64,000 nucleotides of DNA from NCBI RefSeq assembly GCF_000746275.1, contig NZ_KN050829.1, forward strand, positions 1 through 64,000, in the 5' to 3' direction. The DNA comes from Thermopetrobacter sp. TC1 (GTDB lineage Bacteria > Pseudomonadota > Alphaproteobacteria > Rhizobiales > Aestuariivirgaceae). A program made the position numbers and the translations under genes. Below, piece by piece: positions 1 to 12,392 of the stretch; position 1 is the first letter of the stretch; every line of letters begins with the position of its first letter. Under the pieces are notes generated by a model that was given only the letters and a program-made list of their open reading frames with translations, made no database searches and was not told the origin of the DNA.

Positions 1-165
<165 letters not shown>

Positions 166-239
166 GAACAAAGGAACGCAAAGCCGCTGCTGCAGGATCT
201 CCTGCGGCGGCGGCCTGTTCCTAGGGAGCGAGAATAGCC

Positions 240-548
240 ATGCACGGGCAGAGCATTCGCATACGACTCAAGGCGTTCGACCATCGCATTCTCGATGCGT
301 CGGCCCGCGAGATCGTCAACACCGCGAAACGCACCGGCGCGCAGGTTTCCGGCCCCGTGCCGCTGCCAACACGGATCGAGCGTTTCACGGTGAACCGCTC
401 GCCGCACATCGACAAGAAGAGTCGGGAACAGTTCGAGATCCGCACGCACCGGCGTCTGCTGGACATCATCGATCCCACGCCGCAGACGGTGGATGCGCTG
501 ATGAAGCTGGACCTGGCCGCCGGCGTTGACGTCGAAATCAAGCTGTGA
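240..548 (+). CDS. rpsJ: 30S ribosomal protein S10 (NusE)
   Basis: 102 residues, normal S10 length. The N-terminus ([17 protein letters not shown]), the central loop with [16 protein letters not shown] and the end [11 protein letters not shown] are family-typical. S10 is in the 30S head and, as NusE, also acts with NusB in transcription antitermination. It is the first complete gene of the S10 cluster, with a purine-rich site (gggagcgag) upstream of the ATG. Confidence 0.98.
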   Translation: MHGQSIRIRLKAFDHRILDASAREIVNTAKRTGAQVSGPVPLPTRIERFTVNRSPHIDKKSREQFEIRTHRRLLDIIDPTPQTVDALMKLDLAAGVDVEIKL

Positions 549-621
549 GGCTTTGGGGCAAAGAGGAGCCCGCGGCGGAACAGGCGCCGAAAGGCTGGGA
601 TTTTTCAAGGAGTTGCGAGCG

Positions 622-1356
622 ATGCGTTCAGGCATTATCGCACAGAAGGTGGGCATGACCCGCATCTTCACCGACGAGGGCGAGGCCATCCCGGTGACCG
701 TTCTCAAGGTGGAGAACTGCCAGGTTGTTGCCCATCGCACGGTCGAGAAGGACGGATACACCGCGCTTCAGCTGGGGGCCGGCAAGGCCAAGGTGAAGCG
801 CATGACCAAGCCGGAGCGTGGCCACTTCGCCAAGGCGAAGGTGGAGCCCAAGCGCAAGCTGGCCGAATTCCGCGTCTCCGAGGACAACATGATCGAGATC
901 GGCGCGGAGCTGACCGCGGATCACTTCGTGCCCGGCCAGTACGTGGACGTGACCGGCACCTCCATCGGCAAGGGCTTCGCCGGCGCCATGAAGCGCTGGA
1001 ACTTCGGTGGCCTGCGCGCGTCGCACGGCGTGTCCATCGCCCACCGCTCGCACGGCTCCACCGGCCAGTGCCAGGATCCGGGCAAGGTCTTCAAGGGCAA
1101 GAAGATGGCCGGTCACATGGGCGCCCGCCGTGTCACCACCCAGAACCTGAAGGTGGTGCGCACCGATGCCGAGCGCGGCCTGATCATGGTCAAGGGCGCG
1201 GTGCCGGGGGCGAAGGGCTCCTGGGTTTTCGTGCGCGATGCCGTCAAGCGCCCGCTGCCCGAGGATGCGCCCCGTCCCGGCGCTTTCCGCCTGCCCGAGG
1301 AGAGCGGCAAGAAGGACGAGGCCCCGGCCGAAGCCGTCAGTGTCGAGGAGCAGTGA
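622..1356 (+). CDS. rplC: 50S ribosomal protein L3
   Basis: 244 residues from the ATG at 622. This start is preferred over an in-frame ATG at 526 because AAGGAG lies 8 bases upstream and L3 proteins begin M-R-S-G-(I/L)-I-A-Q-K. L3 reaches the peptidyl-transferase centre through a long loop. The conserved loop is visible ([13 protein letters not shown], then [17 protein letters not shown]); the Gln in this loop is the site PrmB methylates in E. coli. The C-terminus carries an extra acidic tail of about 25 residues. rplD follows after 3 bases. Confidence 0.97.
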   Translation: MRSGIIAQKVGMTRIFTDEGEAIPVTVLKVENCQVVAHRTVEKDGYTALQLGAGKAKVKRMTKPERGHFAKAKVEPKRKLAEFRVSEDNMIEIGAELTADHFVPGQYVDVTGTSIGKGFAGAMKRWNFGGLRASHGVSIAHRSHGSTGQCQDPGKVFKGKKMAGHMGARRVTTQNLKVVRTDAERGLIMVKGAVPGAKGSWVFVRDAVKRPLPEDAPRPGAFRLPEESGKKDEAPAEAVSVEEQ

Positions 1357-1359
1357 GCC

Positions 1360-1980
1360 ATGAAGATGGATGTAGTCACGCTCGATGCCAAGAAGGCGGG
1401 TGCGGTGGAGCTGCCCGACGACGTGTTCGGCCTGGAGCCGCGCGCCGACATCCTGCACCGCATGGTGGTCTGGCAGCTGGCCAAGCGCCGCGCCGGCACC
1501 CACAAGACCAAGAGCCGCAGCGAAGTGGCGCGCACCGGTGCCAAGTGGGGCCGCCAGAAGGGTCTGGGCCGCGCCCGTCACGGCGACCGCAAGGCCGGCA
1601 TTTTCGTCGGCGGTGCCAAGGCCCACGGCCCCAAGCCGCGCTCGCACGCCATCGGCCTGCCCAAGAAGATGCGGGCGCTGGCACTGAAGCATGCGCTCTC
1701 TGCCAAGGTGAAGGCCGATGAGCTCATCGTGCTGGATAAGGCCGCGCTCGATCAGCCCAAGACGAAGCTCGCCAAGGCCGCCTTCGACAAGCTGGGCCTG
1801 TCCAACGCCCTGATCATCGATGGCCGCGAGCTGGATGAGAACTTCGCGCGCGCGGCGCGCAACCTGCCCAACATCGACGTGCTGCCGGTGCAGGGCATCA
1901 ACGTCTATGACATCCTGCGCCGCCACAAGCTGGTGCTGACCAGGGCGGCGGTGGAAGCGCTGCAGGAGCGGTTCAAATGA
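1360..1980 (+). CDS. rplD: 50S ribosomal protein L4
   Basis: 206 residues, usual L4 length. The conserved loop that lines the peptide exit tunnel is present ([20 protein letters not shown], then [22 protein letters not shown]). In E. coli L4 also represses its own operon; I cannot see whether that applies here. Its Shine-Dalgarno sits in the end of rplC, and its stop overlaps the rplW start by 4 bases (ATGA), so translation is probably coupled. Confidence 0.97.
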   Translation: MKMDVVTLDAKKAGAVELPDDVFGLEPRADILHRMVVWQLAKRRAGTHKTKSRSEVARTGAKWGRQKGLGRARHGDRKAGIFVGGAKAHGPKPRSHAIGLPKKMRALALKHALSAKVKADELIVLDKAALDQPKTKLAKAAFDKLGLSNALIIDGRELDENFARAARNLPNIDVLPVQGINVYDILRRHKLVLTRAAVEALQERFK

Positions 1981-2270
1981 GCAGGGAACGCTATTACGAC
2001 ATCATCCTCTCGCCGGTGATCACGGAAAAGTCCACGCTGGCCGGTGAGCAGGACAAGGTGGTTTTCAACGTCGCCAGGAACGCCACCAAGCCGGAGATCA
2101 AGGCGGCGGTGGAGGCGCTCTTCGGCGTCAAGGTGAAGAAGGTCAACACGCTGGTGCGCAAGGGCAAGGTGAAGCGGTTCCGCAACACCGTCGGCCGCCA
2201 GTCGGACGTGAAGAAGGCGATCGTCACCCTGGAGAAGGGCCAGTCGATCGACATTATCGGCGGGCTGTGA
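1977..2270 (+). CDS. rplW: 50S ribosomal protein L23
   Basis: 97 residues. Conserved segments include SPVITEKST near the N-terminus and [14 protein letters not shown] in the middle. L23 sits at the tunnel exit and docks trigger factor and SRP. The ATG overlaps the rplD stop (ATGA). A 115-base spacer separates it from rplB. Confidence 0.97.
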   Translation: MSRERYYDIILSPVITEKSTLAGEQDKVVFNVARNATKPEIKAAVEALFGVKVKKVNTLVRKGKVKRFRNTVGRQSDVKKAIVTLEKGQSIDIIGGL

Positions 2271-2385
2271 GGCTGTGAGGCGCAAATACGGCGTATCCGG
2301 GCTTAAGGCAACGCCAGTCGCTGGCATGGCAGGGACGGCTGCCCGGCCGCTGGCCTGATCAGGAGATCGAAGAGAGGCACGAACG

Positions 2386-3225
2386 ATGGCTCTGAAAACC
2401 TACAAGCCGGTGACCAACGGCATGCGCGGTCTGGTGCTGGTCGATCGCTCCGAGCTCTATCGGGGCAAGCCGGTCAAGCAGCTCACCGAGGGCAAGCATT
2501 CCACCGGCGGCCGCAACAATTACGGGCGCATCACCGCACGCCACCGCGGCGGCGGGCACAAGCGCCGCTATCGCCGCATTGACTTCCGCCGCGCCCGCAA
2601 GGACGTGCCGGCGAAGGTGCTGCGGCTGGAATACGATCCCAACCGCACCGCCTTCATCGCCCTCATCGAGTATGAGGACAACGGCGAGCTGTCCTACATC
2701 ATTGCGCCGCAGCGTCTGGCCCCCGGTGATGTGGTCATGGCGTCCGACAACGCGCTTGATGTGAAGCCGGGCAATGCCATGCCGCTCTCGGTGATGCCGA
2801 TCGGTACCATCGTGCACAACGTGGAGCTCAAGCCCGGCAAGGGCGGCCAGCTCGCCCGTGCCGCCGGCACCTATGCGCAGCTGGTCGGCCGCGACGCCGG
2901 CTATGCCCTGCTGCGGCTGAAGTCCGGCGAGATGCGCATGGTCCGCGCCGAGTGCATGGCCACCGTGGGGGCGGTGTCCAACCCGGATCACATGAACCAG
3001 AATCTGGGCAAGGCCGGCCGCGCCCGCTGGCTGGGCCGCCGTCCGCACACCCGCGGTGTCGCCATGAACCCGGTGGACCATCCGCACGGCGGCGGCGAGG
3101 GCCGCACCTCCGGCGGCCGCCATCCGGTCACTCCGTGGGGCAAGCCCACCAAGGGCAAGCGCACCCGCGGCAAGAAGCCGTCTGACAAGTACATCGTGCG
3201 CTCGCGTCATCAGCGCAAGAAATAA
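2386..3225 (+). CDS. rplB: 50S ribosomal protein L2
   Basis: 279 residues. L2 is a primary 23S rRNA-binding protein near the peptidyl-transferase centre. The hallmark C-terminal segment is present ([16 protein letters not shown]), including the functionally important His, and the basic N-terminal [19 protein letters not shown] site precedes the ATG. rpsS follows after 20 bases. Confidence 0.98.
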   Translation: MALKTYKPVTNGMRGLVLVDRSELYRGKPVKQLTEGKHSTGGRNNYGRITARHRGGGHKRRYRRIDFRRARKDVPAKVLRLEYDPNRTAFIALIEYEDNGELSYIIAPQRLAPGDVVMASDNALDVKPGNAMPLSVMPIGTIVHNVELKPGKGGQLARAAGTYAQLVGRDAGYALLRLKSGEMRMVRAECMATVGAVSNPDHMNQNLGKAGRARWLGRRPHTRGVAMNPVDHPHGGGEGRTSGGRHPVTPWGKPTKGKRTRGKKPSDKYIVRSRHQRKK

Positions 3226-3245
3226 GCACTGAAGAGGAAACCGAC

Positions 3246-3524
3246 ATGGCTCGCTCGGTATGGAAAGGTCCGTTTGTCGACCCCTACCTGCTGAAGAAGG
3301 CGGAGAAGGCGCGCGCCTCCGGCCGCGCCGCGCCGATCAAGATCTGGTCGCGCCGCTCCACCATCCTGCCCCAGTTCGTCGGGCTCACCTTTGCGGTTCA
3401 CAACGGCCGCAAGCATGTGCCCGTGCTGGTGACGGAGGACATGGTGGGGCACAAGTTCGGTGAATTCGCGCCGACGCGGACTTTCTACGGCCATGCCGCC
3501 GACAAGAAAGCGAAGAGGAAGTAA
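3246..3524 (+). CDS. rpsS: 30S ribosomal protein S19
   Basis: 92 residues, starting [12 protein letters not shown], with the core [16 protein letters not shown] and the end [21 protein letters not shown], all S19 signatures. It binds 16S rRNA in the 30S head together with S13. GAGGAAA lies upstream of the start; rplV begins 3 bases after the stop. Confidence 0.97.
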   Translation: MARSVWKGPFVDPYLLKKAEKARASGRAAPIKIWSRRSTILPQFVGLTFAVHNGRKHVPVLVTEDMVGHKFGEFAPTRTFYGHAADKKAKRK

Positions 3525-3527
3525 GCG

Positions 3528-3908
3528 ATGGGCAAGAAGAAGAATCCGCGCCGCTGTGCCGAGAACGAGGCCCGCGCCGTCTGCCGCATGATGCGGGTCA
3601 GCCCCATCAAGCTCAATCAGGTGGCGGCGATGATCCGCGGCATGCCGGTGGAGAAGGCCCTGGCCACGCTGCAGTTCTCGCGCAAGCGCATCGCCCGGGA
3701 CGTCAAAAAGGTTCTGGAATCGGCCATTGCCAACGCCGAGAACAACCACGGCCTCGACATCGACAACCTCATCGTCGCCGAGGCCTATGTGGGCAAGAAC
3801 CTGGTGATGAAGCGCTGGCGCCCGCGCGCGCGCGGACGTGTCGGCCGCATCCTGAAACCCTTCAGTCAGCTCACCATTGTCGTGCGCGAAGTCGAGGAGG
3901 CCAGCTGA
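3528..3908 (+). CDS. rplV: 50S ribosomal protein L22
   Basis: 126 residues. The core domain ([16 protein letters not shown]) and the beta-hairpin that lines the exit tunnel ([18 protein letters not shown]) are visible. L22 contributes to early 50S assembly and to macrolide sensitivity. Its 3' end carries the GAGGAGG used by rpsC, which starts 1 base after the stop. Confidence 0.97.
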   Translation: MGKKKNPRRCAENEARAVCRMMRVSPIKLNQVAAMIRGMPVEKALATLQFSRKRIARDVKKVLESAIANAENNHGLDIDNLIVAEAYVGKNLVMKRWRPRARGRVGRILKPFSQLTIVVREVEEAS

Positions 3909-3909
3909 A

Positions 3910-4644
3910 ATGGGTCAGAAAGTCAATCCGATCGGGTTTCGCCTCGGCGTCAACCGCAACTGGGATTCGCGCTGGTACGCGGAGGGGCGCGAGTACGGCG
4001 ATCTGTTGCATGAGGACCGCAAGATCCGCGAGTTCCTCCAGAAGACTCTCAAGAACGCCGGCATCTCGCGCATCATCATCGAGCGCCCGCACAAGAAGTG
4101 CCGGGTGACCATCCACACCGCGCGCCCCGGCGTCATCATCGGCAAGAAGGGCGCCGACATCGAAAAGCTGCGCCGCAAGCTGGCCTCCATGGTCGATGCC
4201 GAGGTGCACCTCAACATCGTCGAGGTGCGCAAGCCCGAGATCGACGCCCAGCTCGTCGCCGACAACATCGCCCAGCAGCTGGAGCGCCGCGTGGCCTTCC
4301 GCCGCGCCATGAAGCGCGCCGTGCAGTCGGCCATGCGCATGGGCGCTGAAGGGATCCGCATCAACTGCGCCGGCCGCCTCGGCGGCGCCGAGATCGCCCG
4401 CACCGAGTGGTATCGCGAAGGCCGCGTGCCGCTGCACACCTTGCGCGCCCATATCGACTATGGCACCGCCACCGCCGTGACCGCCTATGGCACCAACGGC
4501 ATCAAGGTGTGGATCTTCAAGGGCGAGCTCATGGAGCACGATCCCATGGCTCAGGAGCGTCACGAGCGCGAGCTGCAGGAGGGCGGCGCCCGTCCGGGCC
4601 GTGGCGGGGCCCGTCGCTCCCGCCGGGGCGAGGCGCGGCGCTGA
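3910..4644 (+). CDS. rpsC: 30S ribosomal protein S3
   Basis: 244 residues from ATG 3910 ([13 protein letters not shown]). An in-frame ATG at 3877 lies inside rplV and is not the start. S3 forms part of the mRNA entry channel. The type II KH motif with its G-K-K-G loop ([13 protein letters not shown]) is at about residues 77-89. The C-terminus extends into an Arg/Gly-rich tail (about 20 residues), a common alphaproteobacterial feature. A 150-base spacer precedes rplP. Confidence 0.97.
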   Translation: MGQKVNPIGFRLGVNRNWDSRWYAEGREYGDLLHEDRKIREFLQKTLKNAGISRIIIERPHKKCRVTIHTARPGVIIGKKGADIEKLRRKLASMVDAEVHLNIVEVRKPEIDAQLVADNIAQQLERRVAFRRAMKRAVQSAMRMGAEGIRINCAGRLGGAEIARTEWYREGRVPLHTLRAHIDYGTATAVTAYGTNGIKVWIFKGELMEHDPMAQERHERELQEGGARPGRGGARRSRRGEARR

Positions 4645-4794
4645 CAGAGGGATGACGGCGGGCCCGCTCGCCATTGGGGATCGGGCGCCCGCGGAGACCT
4701 GATGGGTCTGATCGAGGCAGTTTGAAGAGGTGCATGCCGCGAAGCAGGGCCTGAAAACCCGGCCTGCCGCGCAAGAAAGGCAAGAGGAAAAGCG

Positions 4795-5208
4795 ATGCTG
4801 CAGCCCAAGAGGACAAAGTTTCGCAAGATGCAGAAGGGCCGCATCCGGGGTGTGGCCAAGGGTGGCACGCAGCTGACGTTTGGCGCCTATGGTCTGAAGG
4901 CCCTGCAGGGCAAGCGGGTCACCGCCCGGCAGATCGAGGCCGCCCGCCGCGCCATCACCCGTCACATGAAACGTGCCGGCCGTGTGTGGATCCGCATCTT
5001 CCCGGACATTCCGGTCACGGAGAAGCCGACGGAAGTGCGCATGGGCAAGGGCAAGGGCTCGGTGGAATACTGGTGCGCCCGCGTGCAGCCCGGCCGCATC
5101 ATGTTCGAGGTGGACGGTGTGCCGCGCGAGGTGGCAGAGGAGGCCCTGCGCCTGGCCGCCATGAAGCTGCCGGTGAAGTGTCGTTTCGTTGCGCGCCCGG
5201 GCGAGTGA
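4795..5208 (+). CDS. rplP: 50S ribosomal protein L16
   Basis: 137 residues. It begins [16 protein letters not shown] and contains [20 protein letters not shown] and [13 protein letters not shown], all L16 hallmarks. L16 organises the A-site region of 23S rRNA. AAGAGGAAAAG precedes the ATG. Confidence 0.98.
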   Translation: MLQPKRTKFRKMQKGRIRGVAKGGTQLTFGAYGLKALQGKRVTARQIEAARRAITRHMKRAGRVWIRIFPDIPVTEKPTEVRMGKGKGSVEYWCARVQPGRIMFEVDGVPREVAEEALRLAAMKLPVKCRFVARPGE

Positions 5209-5256
5209 CGGGCAGGCCTTGCGCGACATGGGAACAGTGCGAAGGGAGCGTAAGCC

Positions 5257-5466
5257 ATGAAACCCGCCGAGATCAGGGCCATGAGCGACGATCAGCTGAA
5301 GGAGAAGCTGCTCGAGCTCAAGAAGGAACAGTTCAACCTGCGCATTCAGAAGGCCACCGGTCAGCTCGAGAACACGGCGCGCATCCGCCAGGTGCGTCGC
5401 GACATCGCCCGCATCAAGACGGAGATGACCGCGCGCCGCAAGGGCCTGGCCAAGACCGATGCGTAA
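5257..5466 (+). CDS. rpmC: 50S ribosomal protein L29
   Basis: 69 residues, two-helix L29 fold. It shows [20 protein letters not shown] and the end [15 protein letters not shown]29 sits beside L23 at the tunnel exit. GAAGGGAGCG precedes the start; rpsQ follows 89 bases after the stop. Confidence 0.97.
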   Translation: MKPAEIRAMSDDQLKEKLLELKKEQFNLRIQKATGQLENTARIRQVRRDIARIKTEMTARRKGLAKTDA

Positions 5467-5555
5467 GCGCAAGAGCGCGAAGGATAGGACGGAAACGGTG
5501 ACACGCACCGCGCACGCATAATGGCGCGGTTGCCTGAAGTTTGGAGAAAGAAGCG

Positions 5556-5804
5556 ATGCCGAAACGCATCCTGCAGGGCACGGTGGTATCCGACAAGAAC
5601 GACAAGACCGTCACGGTTCTTGTCGAGCGTCGTTTCACCCACCCGCTGCTCAAGAAGACGGTGCGCCGCACCAAGAAGTATCACGCGCACGATCCCAACA
5701 ACGAGATGAAGGTGGGCGACATCGTGCGCATTCAGGAATGCCGTCCCATCTCGCGCAAGAAGCGCTGGATGGTGATCGAGAAGGTGGAGGCCCGCAACGC
5801 CTGA
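5556..5804 (+). CDS. rpsQ: 30S ribosomal protein S17
   Basis: 82 residues from ATG 5556 ([19 protein letters not shown]). An in-frame ATG at 5541 overlaps the GGAGAAAG Shine-Dalgarno of 5556, so the downstream start is preferred. OB-fold core residues and the C-terminal signature [18 protein letters not shown] are present. S17 binds the 5' domain of 16S rRNA. It is followed by an unusually long 255-base spacer before rplN. Confidence 0.97.
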   Translation: MPKRILQGTVVSDKNDKTVTVLVERRFTHPLLKKTVRRTKKYHAHDPNNEMKVGDIVRIQECRPISRKKRWMVIEKVEARNA

Positions 5805-6059
5805 CGGGCCGCCGGTGTCAGGGCCGCTTCGCCCTTTCGCCAAGGCCTGGCGGGGAGGAGGCGAAAGCAGGGCAGGGCGGCAAGGCAAGAGCGGATGGGA
5901 AAAGGCGCCATAAAGCCTGAAGAACCGCGGCGGTGCCGCAAATTTAGGGCGCCGAACGGCCCGCAGGCGAGAAGACAACGATAAGGTCAACGACGGCCGG
6001 GGCTGGCGCCGGCACAGGCGCAAGGGTCCGGCCGGGAACGCAATGAAACGGGTGATGCC
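5805..6059 (+). other. Long non-coding spacer between rpsQ and rplN
   Basis: 255 bases with no convincing gene. In most bacteria this junction is a few tens of bases. A hairpin is possible between GCCCTTTCGCC (about 5830-5841) and GGCGAAAG..GGGC (about 5860-5873), without a U-tract, so it is not a terminator of the usual type. The stretch is rich in GGAGG/GGCAAGG purine runs. It may be a processing or translational control site, or relaxed spacer. Confidence 0.4.
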
Positions 6060-6428
6060 ATGATCCAGGCAGAAACGAAACTGGATGTTGCCGACAACTC
6101 CGGCGCCCGCAAGGTGCAGTGCATCAAGGTCCTCGGAGGCTCCAAGCGCAAGTATGCCTCCGTGGGCGACATCATCGTGGTGTCGGTGAAGGAGGCGATT
6201 CCGCGTGGCCGTGTGAAGAAGGGCCAAGTGATGAAGGCGGTGGTGGTGCGCACGGCCAAGGACGTGCGCCGTCCCGACGGGTCCGTGATCCGCTTCGACC
6301 GCAATGCCGCGGTGCTGATCAACAACCAGGGCGAGCCCATCGGCACCCGCATCTTCGGGCCCGTGCCGCGCGAGCTGCGCGCCAAGAATCACATGAAGAT
6401 CATTTCGCTGGCTCCGGAGGTGCTGTGA
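6060..6428 (+). CDS. rplN: 50S ribosomal protein L14
   Basis: 122 residues, the canonical L14 length. The start [20 protein letters not shown] and the end [12 protein letters not shown] are diagnostic. L14 lies at the subunit interface and is the docking site of the silencing factor RsfS. The stop TGA overlaps the ATG of rplX by one base. Confidence 0.98.
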   Translation: MIQAETKLDVADNSGARKVQCIKVLGGSKRKYASVGDIIVVSVKEAIPRGRVKKGQVMKAVVVRTAKDVRRPDGSVIRFDRNAAVLINNQGEPIGTRIFGPVPRELRAKNHMKIISLAPEVL

Positions 6429-6751
6429 TGCCGGTCAAGCTCAAGATCAAGAAGGGCGACACGGTGATCGTCATCGCCGGTCGCGACAAGGGCAAGAAGG
6501 GCGAGGTGCTCAAGGTCATACCCAAGGAGAACCGCGCCATCGTGAAGGGCGTGAACATGGTGAAGCGCCACCAGAAGCCCACGGCCAACAGCGCCGGCGG
6601 CATCATCACCAAGGAGGCGCCGATCCACATCTCCAATCTCGCCCATATCGACCCCAAGGACGGCAAGCCCACCCGCGTGGGGTTCAAGATTCTCGAAGAC
6701 GGCCGCAAGGTCCGTTATGCCAAGCGCTCGGGAGAGGTGATCGATGTCTGA
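6428..6751 (+). CDS. rplX: 50S ribosomal protein L24
   Basis: 107 residues from ATG 6428 ([27 protein letters not shown]), which contains the KOW motif typical of L24, an assembly initiator. The start overlaps the rplN stop by one base and the stop overlaps the rplE start by 8 bases. An in-frame ATG at 6119 lies inside rplN and is rejected. Confidence 0.97.
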   Translation: MPVKLKIKKGDTVIVIAGRDKGKKGEVLKVIPKENRAIVKGVNMVKRHQKPTANSAGGIITKEAPIHISNLAHIDPKDGKPTRVGFKILEDGRKVRYAKRSGEVIDV

Positions 6752-7325
6752 ACAGGAAAAATACGTCCCGCGTCTGCGCCGGCACTACGACGAGGTGGTG
6801 AAGCCGCAGCTCATCGAGCGCTTCGGCTACACCAATCCCATGCAGGTGCCGCGGCTTGAGAAGATCGTGCTCAACATCGGCATCGGTGCCGCCGCGCAGG
6901 ATTCCAAGCTCGCCACTTTCGCGGCCGAGGAGCTCTCCAAGATCGCTGGCCAGAAGGCGGTGATCACCCGCGCCCGCAAGTCCATCGCCGGCTTCAAGCT
7001 GCGCGCCGGCATGCCCATTGGCGCCAAGGTCACCCTGCGCAAGGACCGCATGTACGAGTTCCTCGACCGCCTGGTGAACATCGCGCTGCCGCGCGTGCGC
7101 GACTTCCGCGGCCTCAATCCCAAAAGCTTTGACGGCCGCGGCAACTATGCCCTGGGGATCAAGGAACACATCGTCTTCCCCGAGATCGATTACGACAAGA
7201 TCGATCGCGTGCTGGGGCTGGACGTGATCATTCACACCACGGCCGAGACCGACGAGGAGGCCATGGCCCTGCTCGAGGGCTTCAACTTCCCGTTCCGCCG
7301 CCGTCAGCAGCAGAAGGCGGCCTGA
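6744..7325 (+). CDS. rplE: 50S ribosomal protein L5
   Basis: 193 residues. L5 binds 5S rRNA. Conserved segments: [37 protein letters not shown] and [23 protein letters not shown] lies within the end of rplX, and the start overlaps that gene by 8 bases. Confidence 0.98.
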   Translation: MSEQEKYVPRLRRHYDEVVKPQLIERFGYTNPMQVPRLEKIVLNIGIGAAAQDSKLATFAAEELSKIAGQKAVITRARKSIAGFKLRAGMPIGAKVTLRKDRMYEFLDRLVNIALPRVRDFRGLNPKSFDGRGNYALGIKEHIVFPEIDYDKIDRVLGLDVIIHTTAETDEEAMALLEGFNFPFRRRQQQKAA

Positions 7326-7385
7326 TCGCGAAACGGGACAGGGAACCGCAAGAGAACAGGGCTTTAAGGAGCAGAGAGACCCATC

Positions 7386-7691
7386 ATGGCGAAGAAGGGC
7401 AAGATCGAGACCAACGAGAGGCGCAAGAGGCTGGTCAAGAAATATGCCAAGAAGCGCGCCGAGCTGCTCGCCATCGCCCGCGACCGTTCGCGGCCGATCG
7501 AGGAGCGCTTCGAGGCGCAGATGAAACTGGCCAAGCTGCCGCGCAACTCCGCGCCGGTGCGTGTGCGCAACCGTTGCGAGATTACCGGCCGCCCCCGCGG
7601 CTACTATCGCAAGCTGCGCATGTCGCGTATTGCGCTGCGCGAGCTGGCCAACAAGGGGCTCATCCCTGGCATGACCAAGGCCAGCTGGTAA
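7386..7691 (+). CDS. rpsN: 30S ribosomal protein S14 (zinc-free form)
   Basis: 101 residues, the long zinc-free S14 class: no CxxC pairs. It ends with [17 protein letters not shown] and the family-typical [17 protein letters not shown] precedes the start. S14 is a late-assembling 30S head protein. Confidence 0.97.
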   Translation: MAKKGKIETNERRKRLVKKYAKKRAELLAIARDRSRPIEERFEAQMKLAKLPRNSAPVRVRNRCEITGRPRGYYRKLRMSRIALRELANKGLIPGMTKASW

Positions 7692-7704
7692 GGGGGCCTC
7701 TTTT

Positions 7705-7752
7705 CCGCAAAAGCCCCGCGAGCCCCTGGCTTTTCTCACGGGGTTTGTGCGG
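7705..7752 (+). promoter_or_regulatory. Hairpin in the rpsN-rpsH spacer
   Basis: CCGCAAAAGCCCCG (7705-7718) pairs with CGGGGTTTGTGCGG (7739-7752), 12 of 14 positions, with a 20-base loop. There is no U-tract, so it is not an ordinary terminator. In E. coli S8 regulates the spc operon by binding a hairpin near the L5 start; whether this hairpin plays any such role is unknown. Confidence 0.35.
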
Positions 7753-7840
7753 ATGAAGGCGGATCCGCGTCCCCTGATCATCTGCAAGTGAAAAGGGGAT
7801 ACGGGATCCGGAACGGAAGGACCGCGAGGAGTATCGGACA

Positions 7841-8239
7841 ATGACGATTACCGATCCCATCGGTGACATGCTGACCCGCATTCGCAATGCGCATGCCCGG
7901 GGCAAGAAGACGGTGAAGATGCCCGCCTCCCGCATGCGCGAGCGGGTGTTGCAGGTGCTGCAGGACGAGGGATACATCCGCGGCTTCACCACGACGCGCT
8001 ATGACAACGGCAAGGGCGAGATCGAGGTGCAGCTGAAGTATCACGACGGGCGCCCCGTCATCCGCGAGATCGTGCGGGTGTCCAAACCGGGCCGCCGCGT
8101 GTATACCTCCGTGGCCGACATGCCCGTGGTCTACAACGGCCTCGGCATTGCCATTCTCTCCACGTCCAAGGGTGTGATGAGCGATGCCAAGGCCCGCGAG
8201 GCCAACGTCGGCGGCGAGGTGATCTGCAAGGTATTCTGA
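7841..8239 (+). CDS. rpsH: 30S ribosomal protein S8
   Basis: 132 residues. It begins [21 protein letters not shown] and ends GGEVICKVF, both S8 hallmarks, with the RNA-binding segment [16 protein letters not shown]8 binds the central domain of 16S rRNA and, in E. coli, represses the spc operon. GAGGAG lies upstream of the start. Confidence 0.98.
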   Translation: MTITDPIGDMLTRIRNAHARGKKTVKMPASRMRERVLQVLQDEGYIRGFTTTRYDNGKGEIEVQLKYHDGRPVIREIVRVSKPGRRVYTSVADMPVVYNGLGIAILSTSKGVMSDAKAREANVGGEVICKVF

Positions 8240-8336
8240 GGCATCCCGAGCCTGCAAAAGCACTGCGCCTTTCAAGGGCGCGCACATTTCGCGGGCCGGA
8301 TCGGCCACGACCGTTAAGGAAAGGCTGGATAGAACC

Positions 8337-8873
8337 ATGTCGCGCATTGGCAAGAAACCCGTGCCCATCCCTTCCGGTGTCACCGTGACCGTGGAGGAGG
8401 GGGCGGTGACCGTGAAGGGCCCGAAGGGCCAGCTTGAGGCGCCCTATGTGAAAAATCTCGTCTCCGTGGAGGTGGACGGGGATCAGGTGGTGGTGAAGCC
8501 GCTGGACATGTCCAAGCCGGCCCGCTCCGCCTGGGGCATGACCCGCACCATCATCGCCAACATGGTCAAGGGCGTCACCGAGGGCTTCCAGAAGAAGCTG
8601 CAGATCGTCGGCGTCGGTTACCGTGCCCAGCTGCAGGGGCGGGATCTGAAGCTGAACCTTGGCTACAGCCACGATGTGATCTACAAGGTGCCGGACGGCA
8701 TCGAGGTTCAGGTGCCCCAGCCCACGGAGATCATCGTCTCCGGCATCGACAAGCAGAAGGTGGGGCAGGTGGCCGCCGAGATCCGCGCCTGGCGTCCGCC
8801 GGAGCCCTACAAGGGCAAGGGCATCCGCTACGCCGACGAATACATCTTCCGCAAGGAAGGCAAGAAGAAGTAA
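8337..8873 (+). CDS. rplF: 50S ribosomal protein L6
   Basis: 178 residues with the two L6 repeats. Conserved: [15 protein letters not shown] at the start, [14 protein letters not shown] in the middle and [13 protein letters not shown] near the end. L6 lies near the sarcin-ricin loop. AAGGAAAGG precedes the ATG. Confidence 0.98.
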   Translation: MSRIGKKPVPIPSGVTVTVEEGAVTVKGPKGQLEAPYVKNLVSVEVDGDQVVVKPLDMSKPARSAWGMTRTIIANMVKGVTEGFQKKLQIVGVGYRAQLQGRDLKLNLGYSHDVIYKVPDGIEVQVPQPTEIIVSGIDKQKVGQVAAEIRAWRPPEPYKGKGIRYADEYIFRKEGKKK

Positions 8874-9010
8874 GACCGGTTTTCATTACGGCCCGCAAAC
8901 GATTGCGCACTGCGGGCCGGCCGTGGCGAGGGCCCGTCATGCCGGTGGAAACCTGCCTGCCGGTCAGGGCGCGCCGCGATGAAAAGTAAAGAAGAGAGGA
9001 CGCAGGACCC

Positions 9011-9373
9011 ATGGCTCGCAAACTGTCGCCGCGCGAACGTCGTGCCGCACGCGTGCGCCGCGCCATCCGCAAGAAGGGAGGCAACCGGCCGCGCCTGTCG
9101 GTTTTCCGCTCGCACAAGTACATCTACGCCCAGGTTATCGATGACAAGAAGGGCCACACCCTGGCCGCTGCCTCGTCCAACGAGCCCGAGATGCGCAAGA
9201 AGCTGAAGAGCACGGGCAATGTCGAGGCCGCTTTCGAGGTGGGCAAGCTTATTGCCGAGCGCGCCAAGAAGGCCGGTGTGGACAAGGTCGTCTTCGACCG
9301 TGGCGGCTATCTCTATCATGGCCGCGTCAAGGCCCTGGCCGAGGGCGCGCGCGAGGGTGGCCTGGATTTCTGA
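9011..9373 (+). CDS. rplR: 50S ribosomal protein L18
   Basis: 120 residues. L18 binds 5S rRNA with L5. Motifs: [44 protein letters not shown], and the C-terminal DF. GAGAGGA precedes the ATG after a 137-base spacer from rplF. Confidence 0.98.
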   Translation: MARKLSPRERRAARVRRAIRKKGGNRPRLSVFRSHKYIYAQVIDDKKGHTLAAASSNEPEMRKKLKSTGNVEAAFEVGKLIAERAKKAGVDKVVFDRGGYLYHGRVKALAEGAREGGLDF

Positions 9374-9483
9374 AAGGCAGGCAACAGGAAAAGGGAGCAA
9401 TCCGGCCGGTGGCCTATCTTTCAAGAGGTGCTCGAAAACTTAAGGCATCCGCCGGCCCGGGCAGCGTGAAGGGCTAAAGAACG

Positions 9484-10008
9484 ATGAGAGATCGTGACGA
9501 TCGCGACAACGAATTTGTGGATCACCTGGTCCACATCAACCGCGTGGCCAAGGTGGTCAAGGGCGGCCGCCGCTTCGGTTTCGCGGCGCTGGTGGTCGTG
9601 GGCGACCAGAAGGGCCGCGTCGGCTTCGGTCACGGCAAGGCGCGCGAGGTGCCGGAGGCCATCCGCAAGGCCACCGAGGCGGCCAAGCGCAACCTGATGC
9701 GCGTTCCCCTGCGCGAGGGGCGCACGCTGCATCACGATGTCACCGGCAAGCACGACGCCGGCAAGGTGATCATCCGCTCCGCCCCGCCCGGCACCGGCAT
9801 CATCGCCGGCGGTCCCATGCGCGCGGTGTTCGAGGCGCTGGGCGTGCAGGACGTGGTGGCCAAGTCCATCGGTTCCTCCAACCCCTACAACATGGTGCGC
9901 GCCACCTTCAACGCGCTCGCCAAGTGCGAGAACCCGCGCCGCGTCGCCGCCCGCCGGGGCAAGAAGGTTTCGGAGGTGCTCAGCGTGCGCCGCGCCGAGG
10001 GCATCTGA
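9484..10008 (+). CDS. rpsE: 30S ribosomal protein S5
   Basis: 174 residues. The S5 double-stranded RNA-binding domain shows [18 protein letters not shown] and [18 protein letters not shown]; the second domain has [17 protein letters not shown] and [16 protein letters not shown]5 shapes the decoding site and mRNA entry. The Shine-Dalgarno (AAGGG) is modest; the start matches family length. Confidence 0.97.
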   Translation: MRDRDDRDNEFVDHLVHINRVAKVVKGGRRFGFAALVVVGDQKGRVGFGHGKAREVPEAIRKATEAAKRNLMRVPLREGRTLHHDVTGKHDAGKVIIRSAPPGTGIIAGGPMRAVFEALGVQDVVAKSIGSSNPYNMVRATFNALAKCENPRRVAARRGKKVSEVLSVRRAEGI

Positions 10009-10074
10009 TTTTGGCCGCTTGAAAAGCACATGTTGCGATCGCTCTGAACGCGACACCAGCAGGGAATGCCGACC

Positions 10075-10266
10075 ATGGCCAAGGAAAAGACCATCACCAT
10101 CGAGCAGATCGGAAGCCCGATCCGCAAGCCCAAGGATCAGCGCGATACGCTGATCGGGCTTGGGCTCGGCAAGATGCATCGCCGCCGCACTTTGAAGGAT
10201 ACCCCGCAGGTGCGCGGCATGATCCGCAAGGTTTCGCATCTTGTGCGAATCGTGGAAGAGAACTGA
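10075..10266 (+). CDS. rpmD: 50S ribosomal protein L30
   Basis: 63 residues from ATG 10075 ([20 protein letters not shown]). An in-frame ATG at 10066 gives 66 residues, but the AGGGA site abuts it too closely, so 10075 is preferred. The L30 core [19 protein letters not shown] is present. The protein is small and not universally essential in other bacteria. Confidence 0.95.
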   Translation: MAKEKTITIEQIGSPIRKPKDQRDTLIGLGLGKMHRRRTLKDTPQVRGMIRKVSHLVRIVEEN

Positions 10267-10367
10267 TCGCGCCGCGCCGCACCGCCGCCCGGCATGAATG
10301 AACCGGCGCGGGCGGCCGCAAGAGAAAAGCAAGCGCGGACGCAAGGATCCGAGAAGGACAAGGACCC

Positions 10368-10874
10368 ATGAGGCTGAATGAACTCTCCCCCCGTCCCGGC
10401 GCCAAGAAGGTCGGCAAGCGCGTCGGCCGCGGCATCGGCTCGGGCAAGGGCAAGACGGCAGGTCGCGGTCACAAGGGGCAGAAGTCCCGCGCCGGCAGCG
10501 CCATTGGCGCGTTTGAGGGCGGCCAGATGCCCATCTATCGCCGCCTGCCCAAGCGCGGTTTCCGTCTGCACGCGCCCAAGCGCTTTGCCGAGGTTTCGCT
10601 GGGCCGCATCCAGGCGCTGATCGACGCGGGCCGTCTCGATGCCGGTCAGGTCATCGACGAGGCGGCACTGGTCGCCGCCGGTGCGGTGCGTCGCGCCCGT
10701 CAGGGCATCCGCGTGCTGGCCAACGGCGAGATCAAGGCCAAGGTGCAGCTGAAGGTGGCCCATGCCTCTGCCGCCGCCAAGGCCGCCATCGAGAAGGCCG
10801 GCGGCAGCGTGGAGGAAACCTGGGTGCCCAATCGCGTTCGCAAGCAGGCCGGCAAGGAAAAGGCCGAGAGCTGA
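10368..10874 (+). CDS. rplO: 50S ribosomal protein L15
   Basis: 168 residues. The glycine- and lysine-rich N-terminus ([20 protein letters not shown], then [14 protein letters not shown]) and the [14 protein letters not shown] motif identify L15, a late 50S assembly protein. AAGGAC lies upstream. secY follows after a 180-base spacer. Confidence 0.97.
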   Translation: MRLNELSPRPGAKKVGKRVGRGIGSGKGKTAGRGHKGQKSRAGSAIGAFEGGQMPIYRRLPKRGFRLHAPKRFAEVSLGRIQALIDAGRLDAGQVIDEAALVAAGAVRRARQGIRVLANGEIKAKVQLKVAHASAAAKAAIEKAGGSVEETWVPNRVRKQAGKEKAES

Positions 10875-11054
10875 AACAGGCGGCTCTTGCCTCCCGCCCG
10901 TTGCCTGTGCGATCGTCACGCCCGTGCGGCTCTCTGAGATCGCGCCTGCGCCCTTGATGCGGCAGACGGATGTGAGACGAGGTTGATCGACGCGAGACAG
11001 GCCCGGCCTGCCCATGATGGCGGGCGGGCCTTCCGCCCATGTCAGGAAGGACCC

Positions 11055-12388
<1,334 letters not shown>

Positions 12389-12392
<4 letters not shown>
